From: Streptomyces gilvus
Lineage (GTDB): Bacteria > Actinomycetota > Actinomycetes > Streptomycetales > Streptomycetaceae
Assembly: GCF_022513565.1 (NCBI RefSeq)
Contig: NZ_JAKWBE010000014.1
Span: 161,625 to 225,624 of the forward strand
Direction: 5' to 3'
DNA: 64,000 nt
Below are positions 33,872 through 42,067 of this stretch, in pieces; the first letter of the stretch is position 1; each line of letters starts with the position of its first letter. A program made the position numbers and the translations under genes. The notes beneath the pieces are model-generated. The model had not been told where the DNA came from and searched no databases. It saw only the letters and a program-made list of their open reading frames with translations.

Positions 33872-34555
33872 TCAGGTCTCGAAGCGATACCCCATGCCGG
33901 GCTCGGTGATGAGATGGGAGGGGTGGGCGGGATCCGCCTCGAGTTTCCGGCGCAGCTGGGCCATGTAGACGCGCAGGTAGTTGGTCTTGCTGGTGCTCGC
34001 GACTCCCCAGACCTCCTGCAGCAACTGCTTCTGGGTGACCAGCCGGCCGGGGTTGGTGATCAGGATCTCCAGCAGATGCCACTCGGTCGGGGTGAGGCGC
34101 ACGTCGTGCCCGCCGCGCACCACCTTCTTGGCCAGCAGGTCGACGGTGAACCCGTCCGTCTCGACCCGGGCGGTCCCCGAGGCCGCCGGGTCGTCCTCGA
34201 CCCGGCGGACCGCCGCCCTGAGCCGGGCCATCAGCTCGTCCATGCTGAACGGCTTGGTGACGTAGTCGTCGGCGCCGGCGTCCAGGGCGGCGACCTTCTC
34301 CGCGGACGCCTGCCGGGCGGAGAGCACCAGGATCGGCACCCGGGTCCAGCCGCGCAGGGCACGGATGACGTCGACGCCGTCCATGTCGGGCAGTCCGAGG
34401 TCGAGCATCACGACGTCCGGCTGCCGGGTGGCCGCCAGCCGGAGGGCGGTGGCGCCGTCGGGCGCCGCGTCCACTCCGTACCGGCGTGCCCGCATGTTGA
34501 TCACGAGTGCTCGTACGAGCTGGGGGTCGTCTTCCACGACCAGCACCCGGGTCAT
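33872..34555 (-). CDS. kdpE: Response regulator KdpE
   Basis: The product has 227 residues. The receiver domain has VEDD near the start, the phosphoacceptor Asp52 in MLDLGLPDMDG, the Thr/Ser site in ILVLSARQ and the Lys in DYVTKPFS. The C-terminal OmpR-type winged helix has LTPTEWHLLEILITNPGRLV and YLRVYMAQLRRKLE. In bacteria KdpE activates kdpFABC at low K+. It starts three bases after the kdpC stop, so it belongs to the operon. The sensor kinase gene kdpD, normally between them, is absent. Confidence 0.93.
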   Translation of the reverse strand: MTRVLVVEDDPQLVRALVINMRARRYGVDAAPDGATALRLAATRQPDVVMLDLGLPDMDGVDVIRALRGWTRVPILVLSARQASAEKVAALDAGADDYVTKPFSMDELMARLRAAVRRVEDDPAASGTARVETDGFTVDLLAKKVVRGGHDVRLTPTEWHLLEILITNPGRLVTQKQLLQEVWGVASTSKTNYLRVYMAQLRRKLEADPAHPSHLITEPGMGYRFET

Positions 34556-34558
34556 CGG

Positions 34559-35191
34559 TCAGCGGCCCTTGGCCAGTTCCCGTAGGGCGATGTTGAGTTC
34601 GAGGACGTTCACGCGGGGCTCGCCGATGAAGCCGAGGGTGCGGCCCTGCGTGTGGTCCTCGACCAGCTTCTCCACCCGGGCGACGGAGAGATGGTTGCGT
34701 TCGGCGACCCGGTGGACCTGGAGCTCGGCGTAGGCCGGGGAGATGTCCGGGTCGAGGCCGGAGCCGGAGGAGGTGACGGCGTCGGCGGGCACCTGGGAGG
34801 GCCTGACCTTGTAGTCGGCCGTCGAGTTCTCCGCCACCACCTTGGCCTTCGCCTGCTTCACCCATGTGACGAGCTGGGGGTTGTCGGCGGAGCGGTTGGT
34901 GGCGCCGGAGAGGATCAGCTTGTACTGGGTGTTGACGGTGTTCTCACCCAGTCCGTTCGCCGGACGGGGCTGGAAGTAGTCGAGGCCGTAGTGCTGCTGG
35001 CCGATCAGGGAGGAGCCGACGACCTTCCCGTCCAGCTTGATCTCCGAGCCGTTGGCCTTGTTGTTGAACAGTGCCTGCGCCACGCCTGTCACGGCCAGCG
35101 GATAGAGGACGCCGGTGAGCAGGGTCAGCACGAGCAGCGCCCGCAGGCCCGCCCCGAGCAACCGCCCGGTGTTCACGACGGAGTTGTTCAT
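34559..35191 (-). CDS. kdpC: K+-transporting ATPase subunit C
   Basis: The product has 210 residues. One N-terminal membrane segment (ALLVLTLLTGVLYPLAVTGV) anchors an extracytoplasmic domain with GSSLIGQQHYGLDYFQPRPA, the KdpC signature, and VPADAVTSSGSGLDPDISP. The C-terminus has VARVEKLVEDHTQGRTLGF. KdpC stabilises the KdpFABC complex and raises its ATP affinity. It lies six bases after kdpB and directly before kdpE. Confidence 0.97.
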   Translation of the reverse strand: MNNSVVNTGRLLGAGLRALLVLTLLTGVLYPLAVTGVAQALFNNKANGSEIKLDGKVVGSSLIGQQHYGLDYFQPRPANGLGENTVNTQYKLILSGATNRSADNPQLVTWVKQAKAKVVAENSTADYKVRPSQVPADAVTSSGSGLDPDISPAYAELQVHRVAERNHLSVARVEKLVEDHTQGRTLGFIGEPRVNVLELNIALRELAKGR

Positions 35192-35197
35192 GTGGGT

Positions 35198-37324
35198 TCA
35201 CCCGATCCCGGGGATCAGAGAAATGAGCAGGTCGATGAGCTTGATGCCGATGAACGGGGCGATCAGCCCGCCCAGTCCGTATATCCCGAGGTTGCGGCGC
35301 AGCATCCGGTCCGCGCTCACCGGCCGGTACTGCACGCCCCTCAGGGCCAGCGGCACCAGCGCGATGATGATGAGCGCGTTGAAGATGACCGCCGACAGGA
35401 TCGCGGAGTCGGGCGAGGAGAGGCGCATGATGTTCAGCTTGTCCAGGCCCGGGTAGACGGCCGCGAACAGTGCCGGGATGATCGCGAAGTACTTCGCGAC
35501 ATCGTTCGCGATGGAGAAGGTCGTCAGCGCGCCCCGGGTGATCAGGAGCTGCTTGCCGATCTCGACGATCTCGATCAGCTTGGTCGGGTTGGAGTCGAGG
35601 TCGACCATGTTGCCGGCCTCCTTGGCGGCCGACGTGCCCGTGTTCATGGCCACGCCGACGTCCGCCTGGGCGAGCGCGGGCGCGTCGTTGGTGCCGTCGC
35701 CGGTCATCGCGACGAGCTTGCCGCCCGCCTGCTCCCGCTTGATCAGCGCCATCTTGTCCTCGGGAGTCGCCTCCGCGAGGAAGTCGTCGACGCCCGCCTC
35801 CTCGGCGATCGCCCTGGCCGTCAGCGGGTTGTCGCCGGTGATCATGACGGTCTTGATGCCCATGCGGCGCAGCTCGTCGAACCGCTCCCGCATGCCCTCC
35901 TTGACGACGTCCTTGAGGTGGATGACGCCCAGCACCCGGGCGCCGCCCGTGTCCTCGACCGCCACCAGCAGCGGTGTGCCGCCCGCCTCGGCGATGCGGT
36001 CGGTCACCTCCTGCGCGTCCTCGGCGACCTCACCGCCGCGCTCGCGCACCCAGGCGACGACCGCACCGGCGGCGCCCTTGCGGATCCTGCGTCCCTCGAC
36101 GTCGACGCCGGACATCCGGGTCTGCGCGGTGAACGGGATCCACTCGGCCCCGGCGAGCTCCCCCTGGTGCCGCTCGCGCAGCCCGTACTTCTCCTTCGCC
36201 AGGACGACGACGGAGCGGCCCTCGGGCGTCTCGTCGGCCAGCGACGACAGCTGGGCGGCGTCGGCGACCTCGGCCTCGGTGGTGCCGTGCACCGGGACGA
36301 ACTCCGCGGCCTGGCGGTTGCCGAGGGTGATGGTGCCGGTCTTGTCGAGCAGCAGGGTGGAGACGTCGCCGGCCGCCTCGACCGCCCGGCCGGACATGGC
36401 GAGGACGTTGCGCTGGACCAGCCGGTCCATGCCGGCGATGCCGATCGCGGACAGCAGCGCGCCGATCGTCGTGGGGATCAGACACACCAGCAGCGCCACC
36501 AGCACGACCATCGTCAGGTGGGTGCCCGCGTAGTCCGCGAACGGCGGCAGCGTGGCCACCGCGAGCAGGAAGACGATCGTCAGCGAGGCGAGCAGGATGT
36601 TCAGCGCGATCTCGTTGGGGGTCTTCTGCCGGGCCGCGCCCTCCACCAGGTTGATCATCCGGTCGATGAAGGTCTCGCCGGGCCTGGTCGTGATCTTGAT
36701 GACGATCCGGTCGGAGAGGACCTTCGTACCGCCCGTGACGGCACTGCGGTCACCGCCCGACTCCCGGATGACGGGCGCCGACTCGCCGGTGATCGCGGAC
36801 TCGTCGACCGAGGCGACACCCTCGATCACGTCGCCGTCGCCGGGAATGACGTCACCCGCCTCGCAGACGACGAGGTCGCCGATCCGCAACTCGGTTCCCG
36901 GCACCCGCTCCTCGCCGTCCCCGGCGAGCCGGCGTGCCACGGTGTCGGTCTTGGCCTTGCGCAGGGTGTCGGCCTGCGCCTTGCCGCGGCCCTCGGCGAC
37001 GGCCTCCGCCAGGTTGGCGAAGACCACGGTCAGCCACAGCCAGGCGCTGATCGCCCAGCCGAACCAGTCGCCCGGGTCCTTGAAGGAGAAGACGGTGGTC
37101 AGCACGGAGCCGACCCACACCACGAACATCACGGGCGACTTGACCAGCACCCGTGGGTCCAGCTTGCGCAGGGCGTCGGGCAGCGACTTCACCAACTGCC
37201 CGGGATCGAAGAGTCCCGCGCCGACCCGGCTCTCCCGGTGGCCGGTGGGCACGTCCTGGTGCGGTGCCCGGGTGGGAGTGGCTGTGGACATGGAGTCCTC
37301 GTGCTTCTGCGTGTCGGTGGTCAT
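35198..37324 (-). CDS. kdpB: K+-transporting ATPase subunit B (P-type ATPase)
   Basis: The product has 708 residues. The phosphorylated Asp327 is in DKTGTITLGN, the actuator motif TGES lies at 179-182, and MITGDNPLTARAIA and MTGDGTNDAPALAQAD form the hinge and P-domain loops. The start ATG overlaps the kdpA stop (ATGA), so translation is coupled. The first 30 residues (Thr, His, Asp rich) are longer than in E. coli. ATP hydrolysis here drives high-affinity K+ import through KdpA. Confidence 0.97.
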   Translation of the reverse strand: MTTDTQKHEDSMSTATPTRAPHQDVPTGHRESRVGAGLFDPGQLVKSLPDALRKLDPRVLVKSPVMFVVWVGSVLTTVFSFKDPGDWFGWAISAWLWLTVVFANLAEAVAEGRGKAQADTLRKAKTDTVARRLAGDGEERVPGTELRIGDLVVCEAGDVIPGDGDVIEGVASVDESAITGESAPVIRESGGDRSAVTGGTKVLSDRIVIKITTRPGETFIDRMINLVEGAARQKTPNEIALNILLASLTIVFLLAVATLPPFADYAGTHLTMVVLVALLVCLIPTTIGALLSAIGIAGMDRLVQRNVLAMSGRAVEAAGDVSTLLLDKTGTITLGNRQAAEFVPVHGTTEAEVADAAQLSSLADETPEGRSVVVLAKEKYGLRERHQGELAGAEWIPFTAQTRMSGVDVEGRRIRKGAAGAVVAWVRERGGEVAEDAQEVTDRIAEAGGTPLLVAVEDTGGARVLGVIHLKDVVKEGMRERFDELRRMGIKTVMITGDNPLTARAIAEEAGVDDFLAEATPEDKMALIKREQAGGKLVAMTGDGTNDAPALAQADVGVAMNTGTSAAKEAGNMVDLDSNPTKLIEIVEIGKQLLITRGALTTFSIANDVAKYFAIIPALFAAVYPGLDKLNIMRLSSPDSAILSAVIFNALIIIALVPLALRGVQYRPVSADRMLRRNLGIYGLGGLIAPFIGIKLIDLLISLIPGIG

Positions 37325-38985
37325 GACGCCAGCCCCTCGGCCAGCGGGCCCAGCGCGAGGGCCGGAAAGTAGGTCAGACCGGTGATGATCAGGATCGCGC
37401 CCACCAACAGGCCGGTGAACAGCGGTTTCTCGGTGCGCAGGGTGCCCGCGGTCTCCGGGACCGGCTTCTGCTCGCCGAGCGAACCCGCCAACGCCAGCAC
37501 GAACACCATGGGCAGGAACCGGCCGAAGATCATCGCCAGGCCCAGGGTGCTGTTGAACCACTGCGTGTCCGCGTTCAGCCCGGCGAAGGCGGAGCCGTTG
37601 TTGTTGGCGGCGGACGTGTAGGCGTACAGGATCTCGGAGAAGCCGTGCGCACCGCTGTTGGTCATCGAGTGCGCCGGAGTGGGCAGGGCCATCGCGAAGG
37701 CGGTGAAGACGAGCACCAGCGCCGGGGTGACCAGGATGTAGCAGGCCGCGAGCTTGATCTCCCGGGTGCCGATCTTTTTGCCCAGGTACTCGGGCGTACG
37801 GCCCACCATCAGCCCGGCGATGAACACCGCGATGATCGCCATGATCAGCATGCCGTACAGACCGGATCCGGTGCCGCCGGGTGCGATCTCGCCCAGCATC
37901 ATGCCGAGCAGGGTGATGCCGCCGCCGAGCCCGGTGAAGGAGGAGTGGAAGGAGTCCACGGCGCCGGTCGAGGTGAGCGTGGTCGACACCGCGAAGATCG
38001 ACGAGGAGCCGACCCCGAAGCGGACCTCCTTGCCCTCCATCGCCCCGCCGGCCAGCTGCAACGCCGGTCCGTGGTGGGCGAACTCGGTCCACATCATCAG
38101 GCCGACGAAGCCGACCCAGATGGTGGCCATGGTGGCGAGGATCGCGTACCCCTGCTTCACGCTGCCGACCATCACGCCGAAGGTGCGGGTCAGCGCGAAC
38201 GGGATGACCAGCAGCAGGAAGATCTCGAAGAGGTTGGTGAAGGGGGTCGGGTTCTCGAAGGGATGCGCCGAGTTGGCGTTGAAGTAGCCGCCGCCGTTGG
38301 TGCCCAGCTCCTTGATGGCCTCCTGGGAGGCCACCGCTCCGCCGTTCCACTGCTGCGAACCGCCGAAGAACTGGCCGACCTCGTGGATCCCGGAGAAGTT
38401 CTGGATGGCCCCGCAGGCCACCAGCACGATCGCCGCGACGAAGGCGCCCGGCAGCAGGATGCGGGTGACACCGCGCACCATGTCCGACCAGAAGTTGCCC
38501 AGTTCACCGGTGCGGGAGCGCGCGAAACCGCGTACGAGGGCGACGGCCACCGCCATGCCGACCGCCGCGGAGACGAAGTTCTGCACGGCGAGACCGGCGG
38601 TCTGCACGACGTGGCCCATGGCCTGCTCGCCGTAGTAGGACTGCCAGTTGGTGTTGGTCACGAAGGACGCGGCCGTGTTGAACGCCTGGTCGGGGTCGAT
38701 GGACTTGAAGCCCAGCGACAGCGGCAGGACGCCCTGGAGGCGCTGCAGCAGGTAGAGGAAGAGGACGCTGACGGCCGAGAAGGCCAGGACTCCGCGCAGG
38801 TACGCGGGCCAGCGCATCTCCGTGTCCGGGTCGGCGCCGATGCCCTTGTAGATCCACCGCTCCACGCGCCAGTGCCGGTCGGCGGAGTAGACCCGGGCCA
38901 TGTAGGTGCCGAGGGGAACATAGGCGAGCGCCAACGCCGCTATGAGCGCGAGCAGTTGGAGCACGCCGGCGAGTACGGGACCCAT
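37321..38985 (-). CDS. kdpA: K+-transporting ATPase subunit A
   Basis: The product has 554 residues, the normal length, with about ten membrane segments. Typical KdpA text includes NFSGIHEVGQFFGGSQQWNG, GTNGGGYFNANSAHPFENPT and SANNNGSAFAGL, which carry the selectivity-filter glycines. It forms the K+-selective pore of the complex. It begins eight bases after kdpF. Confidence 0.97.
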   Translation of the reverse strand: MGPVLAGVLQLLALIAALALAYVPLGTYMARVYSADRHWRVERWIYKGIGADPDTEMRWPAYLRGVLAFSAVSVLFLYLLQRLQGVLPLSLGFKSIDPDQAFNTAASFVTNTNWQSYYGEQAMGHVVQTAGLAVQNFVSAAVGMAVAVALVRGFARSRTGELGNFWSDMVRGVTRILLPGAFVAAIVLVACGAIQNFSGIHEVGQFFGGSQQWNGGAVASQEAIKELGTNGGGYFNANSAHPFENPTPFTNLFEIFLLLVIPFALTRTFGVMVGSVKQGYAILATMATIWVGFVGLMMWTEFAHHGPALQLAGGAMEGKEVRFGVGSSSIFAVSTTLTSTGAVDSFHSSFTGLGGGITLLGMMLGEIAPGGTGSGLYGMLIMAIIAVFIAGLMVGRTPEYLGKKIGTREIKLAACYILVTPALVLVFTAFAMALPTPAHSMTNSGAHGFSEILYAYTSAANNNGSAFAGLNADTQWFNSTLGLAMIFGRFLPMVFVLALAGSLGEQKPVPETAGTLRTEKPLFTGLLVGAILIITGLTYFPALALGPLAEGLAS

Positions 38986-38993
38986 CGCTTGTC

Positions 38994-39083
38994 TCAGAAC
39001 CTCTCGGGGAAGATCAGGGCGAGGACGAGATAGCCCAGCAGGGCGAGGGCCACGACCAGGCCGACGACGTTCTCGGCGGTCAC
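38994..39083 (-). CDS. kdpF: KdpF small membrane subunit
   Basis: The product has 29 residues: a single membrane span (VVGLVVALALLGYLVLALIF) ending PERF, as in other KdpF peptides. The GTG at 39083 overlaps the stop codon of a second small membrane peptide gene. KdpF stabilises the Kdp complex. Short length is normal and such genes are often missed. Confidence 0.88.
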   Translation of the reverse strand: MTAENVVGLVVALALLGYLVLALIFPERF

Positions 39084-39163
39084 AGCTTCGTCACCCCCTT
39101 GGCGACGAGGGCCACCAGCGCGAAGCACGCGATCGTGGTGACGACGAAGGCCAGATCGGCCAT
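39080..39163 (-). CDS. 27-residue membrane peptide coupled to kdpF
   Basis: The sequence starts MADLAFVVTTIACFALVALV and ends with a basic KGVTKL. It has CAGGAG six bases before the ATG, the best ribosome site of the whole operon, and its TGA overlaps the kdpF GTG. It is the first translated frame of the kdp operon. It is not KdpF, which follows complete. It could be an extra small subunit, a regulator of Kdp, or a translational leader. Confidence 0.75.
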   Translation of the reverse strand: MADLAFVVTTIACFALVALVAKGVTKL

Positions 39164-39239
39164 CGTGAGCTCCTGGAATGAGGTTCGGGTGGGACGGACG
39201 CTTAGAGGAAATCGCGTCCTCGGGCCCCTTCGGCCACCG

Positions 39240-39291
39240 TTGACGGCTCCCATACGGCGCACGGCACGCCCTTGACGGATCTCATACGGCG
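39240..39291 (-). promoter_or_regulatory. kdp promoter region with an imperfect 20-bp direct repeat
   Basis: On the + strand the unit TTGACGG followed by CATACGGCG occurs at 39240-39259 and 39272-39291 with 18 of 20 bases identical and a 32-bp period. Read toward kdp it gives CGTCAA boxes like those elsewhere in the island. It lies 77-128 bases upstream of the first small gene. Confidence 0.6.
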
Positions 39292-39386
39292 GGACGACCA
39301 CCGCAGGTCGCGAACGGGCGGGCGGGCAAACAGGTCGTCCCGACGGCTCCCGCGGTCCGTTCGCGACGGCAGACCACCGTGTCCGC

Positions 39387-39412
39387 TCAGAACAGCCGGT
39401 CAGAACAGCCGG
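39387..39412. repeat. Exact 13-bp tandem duplication at the stop codon of the KimA-like gene
   Basis: TCAGAACAGCCGG occurs at 39387-39399 and again at 39400-39412. The second copy encodes the last codons and the stop of the permease gene; the first lies just past it. Confidence 0.7.
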
Positions 39413-41232
39413 AACCGCAGCCGGCAGATCACCGCGTCGGTCTCCCTGCGCACGGCGTGGGCGACGACGGCACCCCGCTGGTTCTGCAGCAGCCGCTGCC
39501 ACAGCCGCTCCGGTTCGGCTTCGGGGATGAGCACGGTGACGCGGGCGGCGGGCTCCGCCGCGGCCACCGCTCGGACGTACGCGGCGATGGGGCGGCCCAG
39601 TGTGCGGCGCTCGGAGCTCAGCCGGACCAGCGGCACTCCGGGATCCCACTGCGCCCACGCCCGCTCCAGGGCGTGCAGTTGGGCCCGGTCCTCGGGATCG
39701 GGGTGGCAGACGGTGACCGCGCGGACCTCGTCGCCGAGGGAGGTGGCGGCCGTCAGCGCCTCCGAGGTGAGGCGGGAGATCGACGACACCGGGACGATCA
39801 CGACCGAGCGGTCGCGGTGCGGGTGCTCGGGGACGAGGCCGAGGCCCAGCCGCTCGCCGATGCGCGCGTAGGCGCGGTGCACGGTCTCGAAGGCCGCGAC
39901 CAGCAGCGGCAGGGCGATCACGATGAACCAGGCGCCGTCCTCGAACTTCGACGCGGTGACCACGACCGCCGAGACACCGGTGAGGACCGCGCCGGAGCCG
40001 TTCAAGAGGGCCTTGCCGCGCCAACCGGGACCGCGTTCGATCCGCCAGTGCCGGACCATGCCGACCTGTGCGACCGTGAAGCCGACGAAGACGCCGATCG
40101 CGAAGAGCGGCACCAGCGTGTTGGTGTCGCCGCCGGAGAAGACCAGCAGCGCGGCGGAGACGCCGGCCAGGGCCAGCACGCCGTGGCGGTGCACCTGGCG
40201 GTCGGCCTTGAGGGCGAAGACATGGGGCGCGTAGTTGTCCCGGGCCAGCAGCTTCAGCAGCACCGGCAGACCGCCGAACGACGTGTTCGCGGAGAGCGCC
40301 AGCAGGGTCATCGTCGCGAACTGGATGACGTAGAAGGCCCAGTTGTGGCCCACCGAGGCGTCCACGAGCTGGGCGAGGACGGTGACGCCCCGCACCGGCT
40401 GGAGATGGAAGCGGGAGATCAGCACCGACAGGCCGATCAGCATGATCCCGAGCACGGCGCCGAGGGCGACCTCCGCGCGCTGGGCGCGTCTGACGCGCGG
40501 TCGGCGGAAGGAGGGGACGGTGTTGGCGATGGCCTCGACGCCGGTGAGCGCCGAACAACCCGAGGCGAAAGCTTTCAGCAGGAGAAGAGCGCCGACGGTT
40601 GTGACGTCGCCGGTCACCACCGGCGGGTGGTCAACCCTGTTCACAGGCGCATCGCGGAAGAGCCCGATCACCACCACGGCGAGGATCGAACCGACGAACA
40701 CGACCGTCGGCACCATGAACACGCGCGCCGACTCGACGATCCCGCGCAGGTTCACAGCTGTGAGCACGGTCAACACGGCCAGGCACAGCCACAGCCGTTC
40801 ACCGTAGAGCACGGGAAACGCCGAGGTGAGCGCCGCGACACCGGCCGTCACGGCCACGGCCACGTTCAGCACGTAGTCGAGGATCAGCGAGCCCGCCGCC
40901 ACCAGGCTCGTCCGCGCGCCCAGATGGGTCCTGGCCACCGCGTACGACCCACCGCCGTCCGGAAAGGCCGCGATCACCTGCCGGTACGAGGCGACCAGCA
41001 CCGCCAGCAGAGCCGCGATCGCGAGCGTCACCGGCACGGTGAAGCCCAGCCCGTGGGCGCCCGCCGCGGCCAGCACCAGCACGATCGCCTCGGGCCCGTA
41101 GGCCACGGACGCCATCGCGTCCAGGGACAGGGCGGCGAGGCCGGTGACCGCGGTCAGGCGGTGGCGCTCGCCGGTATCGGGAGGCTCCTCACCGGCGGGG
41201 ACGGCGCCGGGTTCGGTGGTCAGAACGGACAT
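39400..41232 (-). CDS. KimA-like potassium importer (APC/KUP superfamily)
   Basis: The product has 610 residues from ATG 41232, with AAGGAG nine bases upstream. It matches the plan of Bacillus KimA: LSLDAMASVAYG (Asp38 and Tyr45), SYRQVIAAFPDGGGSYAVAR, SLILDYVLNVAVAVTAGVAA, and LLKAFASGCSALTGVEAIAN with the Thr and Glu that bind or gate K+. After about 12 membrane spans comes a cytoplasmic C-terminal domain (VVIVPVSSISRLTSEAL onwards). KimA is a proton-driven K+ importer inhibited by c-di-AMP. An amino acid substrate cannot be excluded, but the location beside kdp favours K+. Confidence 0.85.
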   Translation of the reverse strand: MSVLTTEPGAVPAGEEPPDTGERHRLTAVTGLAALSLDAMASVAYGPEAIVLVLAAAGAHGLGFTVPVTLAIAALLAVLVASYRQVIAAFPDGGGSYAVARTHLGARTSLVAAGSLILDYVLNVAVAVTAGVAALTSAFPVLYGERLWLCLAVLTVLTAVNLRGIVESARVFMVPTVVFVGSILAVVVIGLFRDAPVNRVDHPPVVTGDVTTVGALLLLKAFASGCSALTGVEAIANTVPSFRRPRVRRAQRAEVALGAVLGIMLIGLSVLISRFHLQPVRGVTVLAQLVDASVGHNWAFYVIQFATMTLLALSANTSFGGLPVLLKLLARDNYAPHVFALKADRQVHRHGVLALAGVSAALLVFSGGDTNTLVPLFAIGVFVGFTVAQVGMVRHWRIERGPGWRGKALLNGSGAVLTGVSAVVVTASKFEDGAWFIVIALPLLVAAFETVHRAYARIGERLGLGLVPEHPHRDRSVVIVPVSSISRLTSEALTAATSLGDEVRAVTVCHPDPEDRAQLHALERAWAQWDPGVPLVRLSSERRTLGRPIAAYVRAVAAAEPAARVTVLIPEAEPERLWQRLLQNQRGAVVAHAVRRETDAVICRLRFRLF

Positions 41233-41358
41233 GGGTCGGTGCTCCTTCGGACAGGGCGAACAGCCGTACGCGGGCTCCGCGTCCGGTGCACCCAGGGTGT
41301 GTCCCGCTCCGCGGCCCGCGGAGCGTCCCTTGCGCCTTCTTCGCACCGAACATGCCGC

Positions 41359-41377
41359 TCTTGACGCCGTCTTGACG
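41359..41377 (-). promoter_or_regulatory. Two CGTCAAGA boxes 11 bp apart before the KimA-like gene
   Basis: TCTTGACG occurs at 41359-41366 and 41370-41377, i.e. CGTCAAGA twice when read toward the leftward gene. An 11-bp period is characteristic of OmpR/PhoB-type regulators. Confidence 0.6.
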
Positions 41378-41418
41378 CCCGTGTGAGCCACCCGACGCAG
41401 GGCTGTGCGCCGCGGTGG

Positions 41419-41490
41419 CGTCAAGAACCGGCGCCAGGTCGTCAGGGTCCCGTCAAGGCGCTCCCCTCCGGGCCGGCCGGTCCCTACGGT
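41419..41490 (+). promoter_or_regulatory. CGTCA boxes and leaderless promoter of the first small membrane protein
   Basis: CGTCAAGA (41419), CGTCAGGG (41440) and CGTCAAGG (41451) precede a -10 element TACGGT (41485-41490). The ATG follows after seven bases, so the mRNA is probably leaderless. The boxes have the same 0/21/32 spacing as those at 48445. Confidence 0.65.
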
Positions 41491-41497
41491 CAGCCGT

Positions 41498-42067
41498 ATG
41501 GGACACGGCACTTCCCCGCACGGCCCCGGTCACGCGGTGTACGACCGCCGCTGGCGCGGCGACCTGCTCGGTTCGGTCCGCTGCTCGGCCGCGCTGCTCG
41601 GCACCCTGTTCCTGATCGACTGGGGCAGGGGCACCCTGTCCGCGGGGCGCGCCGTGCTGTGGACGGCGCTCGCCGTCCTGCTGTTCGTCGTGCTGTGCCC
41701 GGTCCGGGTCTCGGCAGACGAGGGCCGGCTGACCTCCCGCCGGCTGCTGCGCACCCGGCGGCTGCGCACCGACCTGCTGACGTCGATGCGGATCCAGGAC
41801 GGGATCACCCAACGCCTGGTGCTGCGGGACGCCTTCGGCGGGCGCGTCGAACTCGATCCCCAGGTCCTCGTCGACAACCCCGACCTCTGGCACCGCCTGC
41901 ACACGGACGCCCGCCGCTCCCTGACCCAGGGCACCCTGCTGTGCGGCGCCACGGCACTCGGGGCGGTCTCGGAGCGGGTGGAACGCGAAACAGCGCGAAT
42001 GGTGTTCCGGGTGTCCGGCCTCGAATCACGGCCCGAGGTCTCCTCGGAAGGGGAGATTCGCCACTGA
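41498..42067 (+). CDS. Two-span membrane protein with cytoplasmic domain, paralog of the gene at 48523
   Basis: The product has 189 residues. Two hydrophobic segments follow the N-terminus (SVRCSAALLGTLFLIDWG and AVLWTALAVLLFVVLCPV). The cytoplasmic part contains RLVLRDAFGGRVELDPQVLV and LWHRLHTDARRSLTQGTLL, a PH-like pattern. The closest relative in the window is at 48523, sharing LVLRDA-GGR-ELDP. I know no function. Its promoter carries the same boxes as the K+ genes. Confidence 0.75.
   Translation: MGHGTSPHGPGHAVYDRRWRGDLLGSVRCSAALLGTLFLIDWGRGTLSAGRAVLWTALAVLLFVVLCPVRVSADEGRLTSRRLLRTRRLRTDLLTSMRIQDGITQRLVLRDAFGGRVELDPQVLVDNPDLWHRLHTDARRSLTQGTLLCGATALGAVSERVERETARMVFRVSGLESRPEVSSEGEIRH

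Noticed and set aside
33872..34555. A kdpD gene hidden between kdpC and kdpE or downstream
   Set aside because: Only three bases lie between kdpC and kdpE and a terminator follows kdpE; no histidine kinase motifs were seen nearby.
34652..37372. A 906-codon + strand frame opposite kdpB and kdpC
   Set aside because: Shadow of the kdp genes; no domain seen.
41233..41497. A c-di-AMP (ydaO) riboswitch before the KimA-like gene
   Set aside because: I looked for the conserved ydaO core words and did not see them; the region instead has CGTCAAG boxes.
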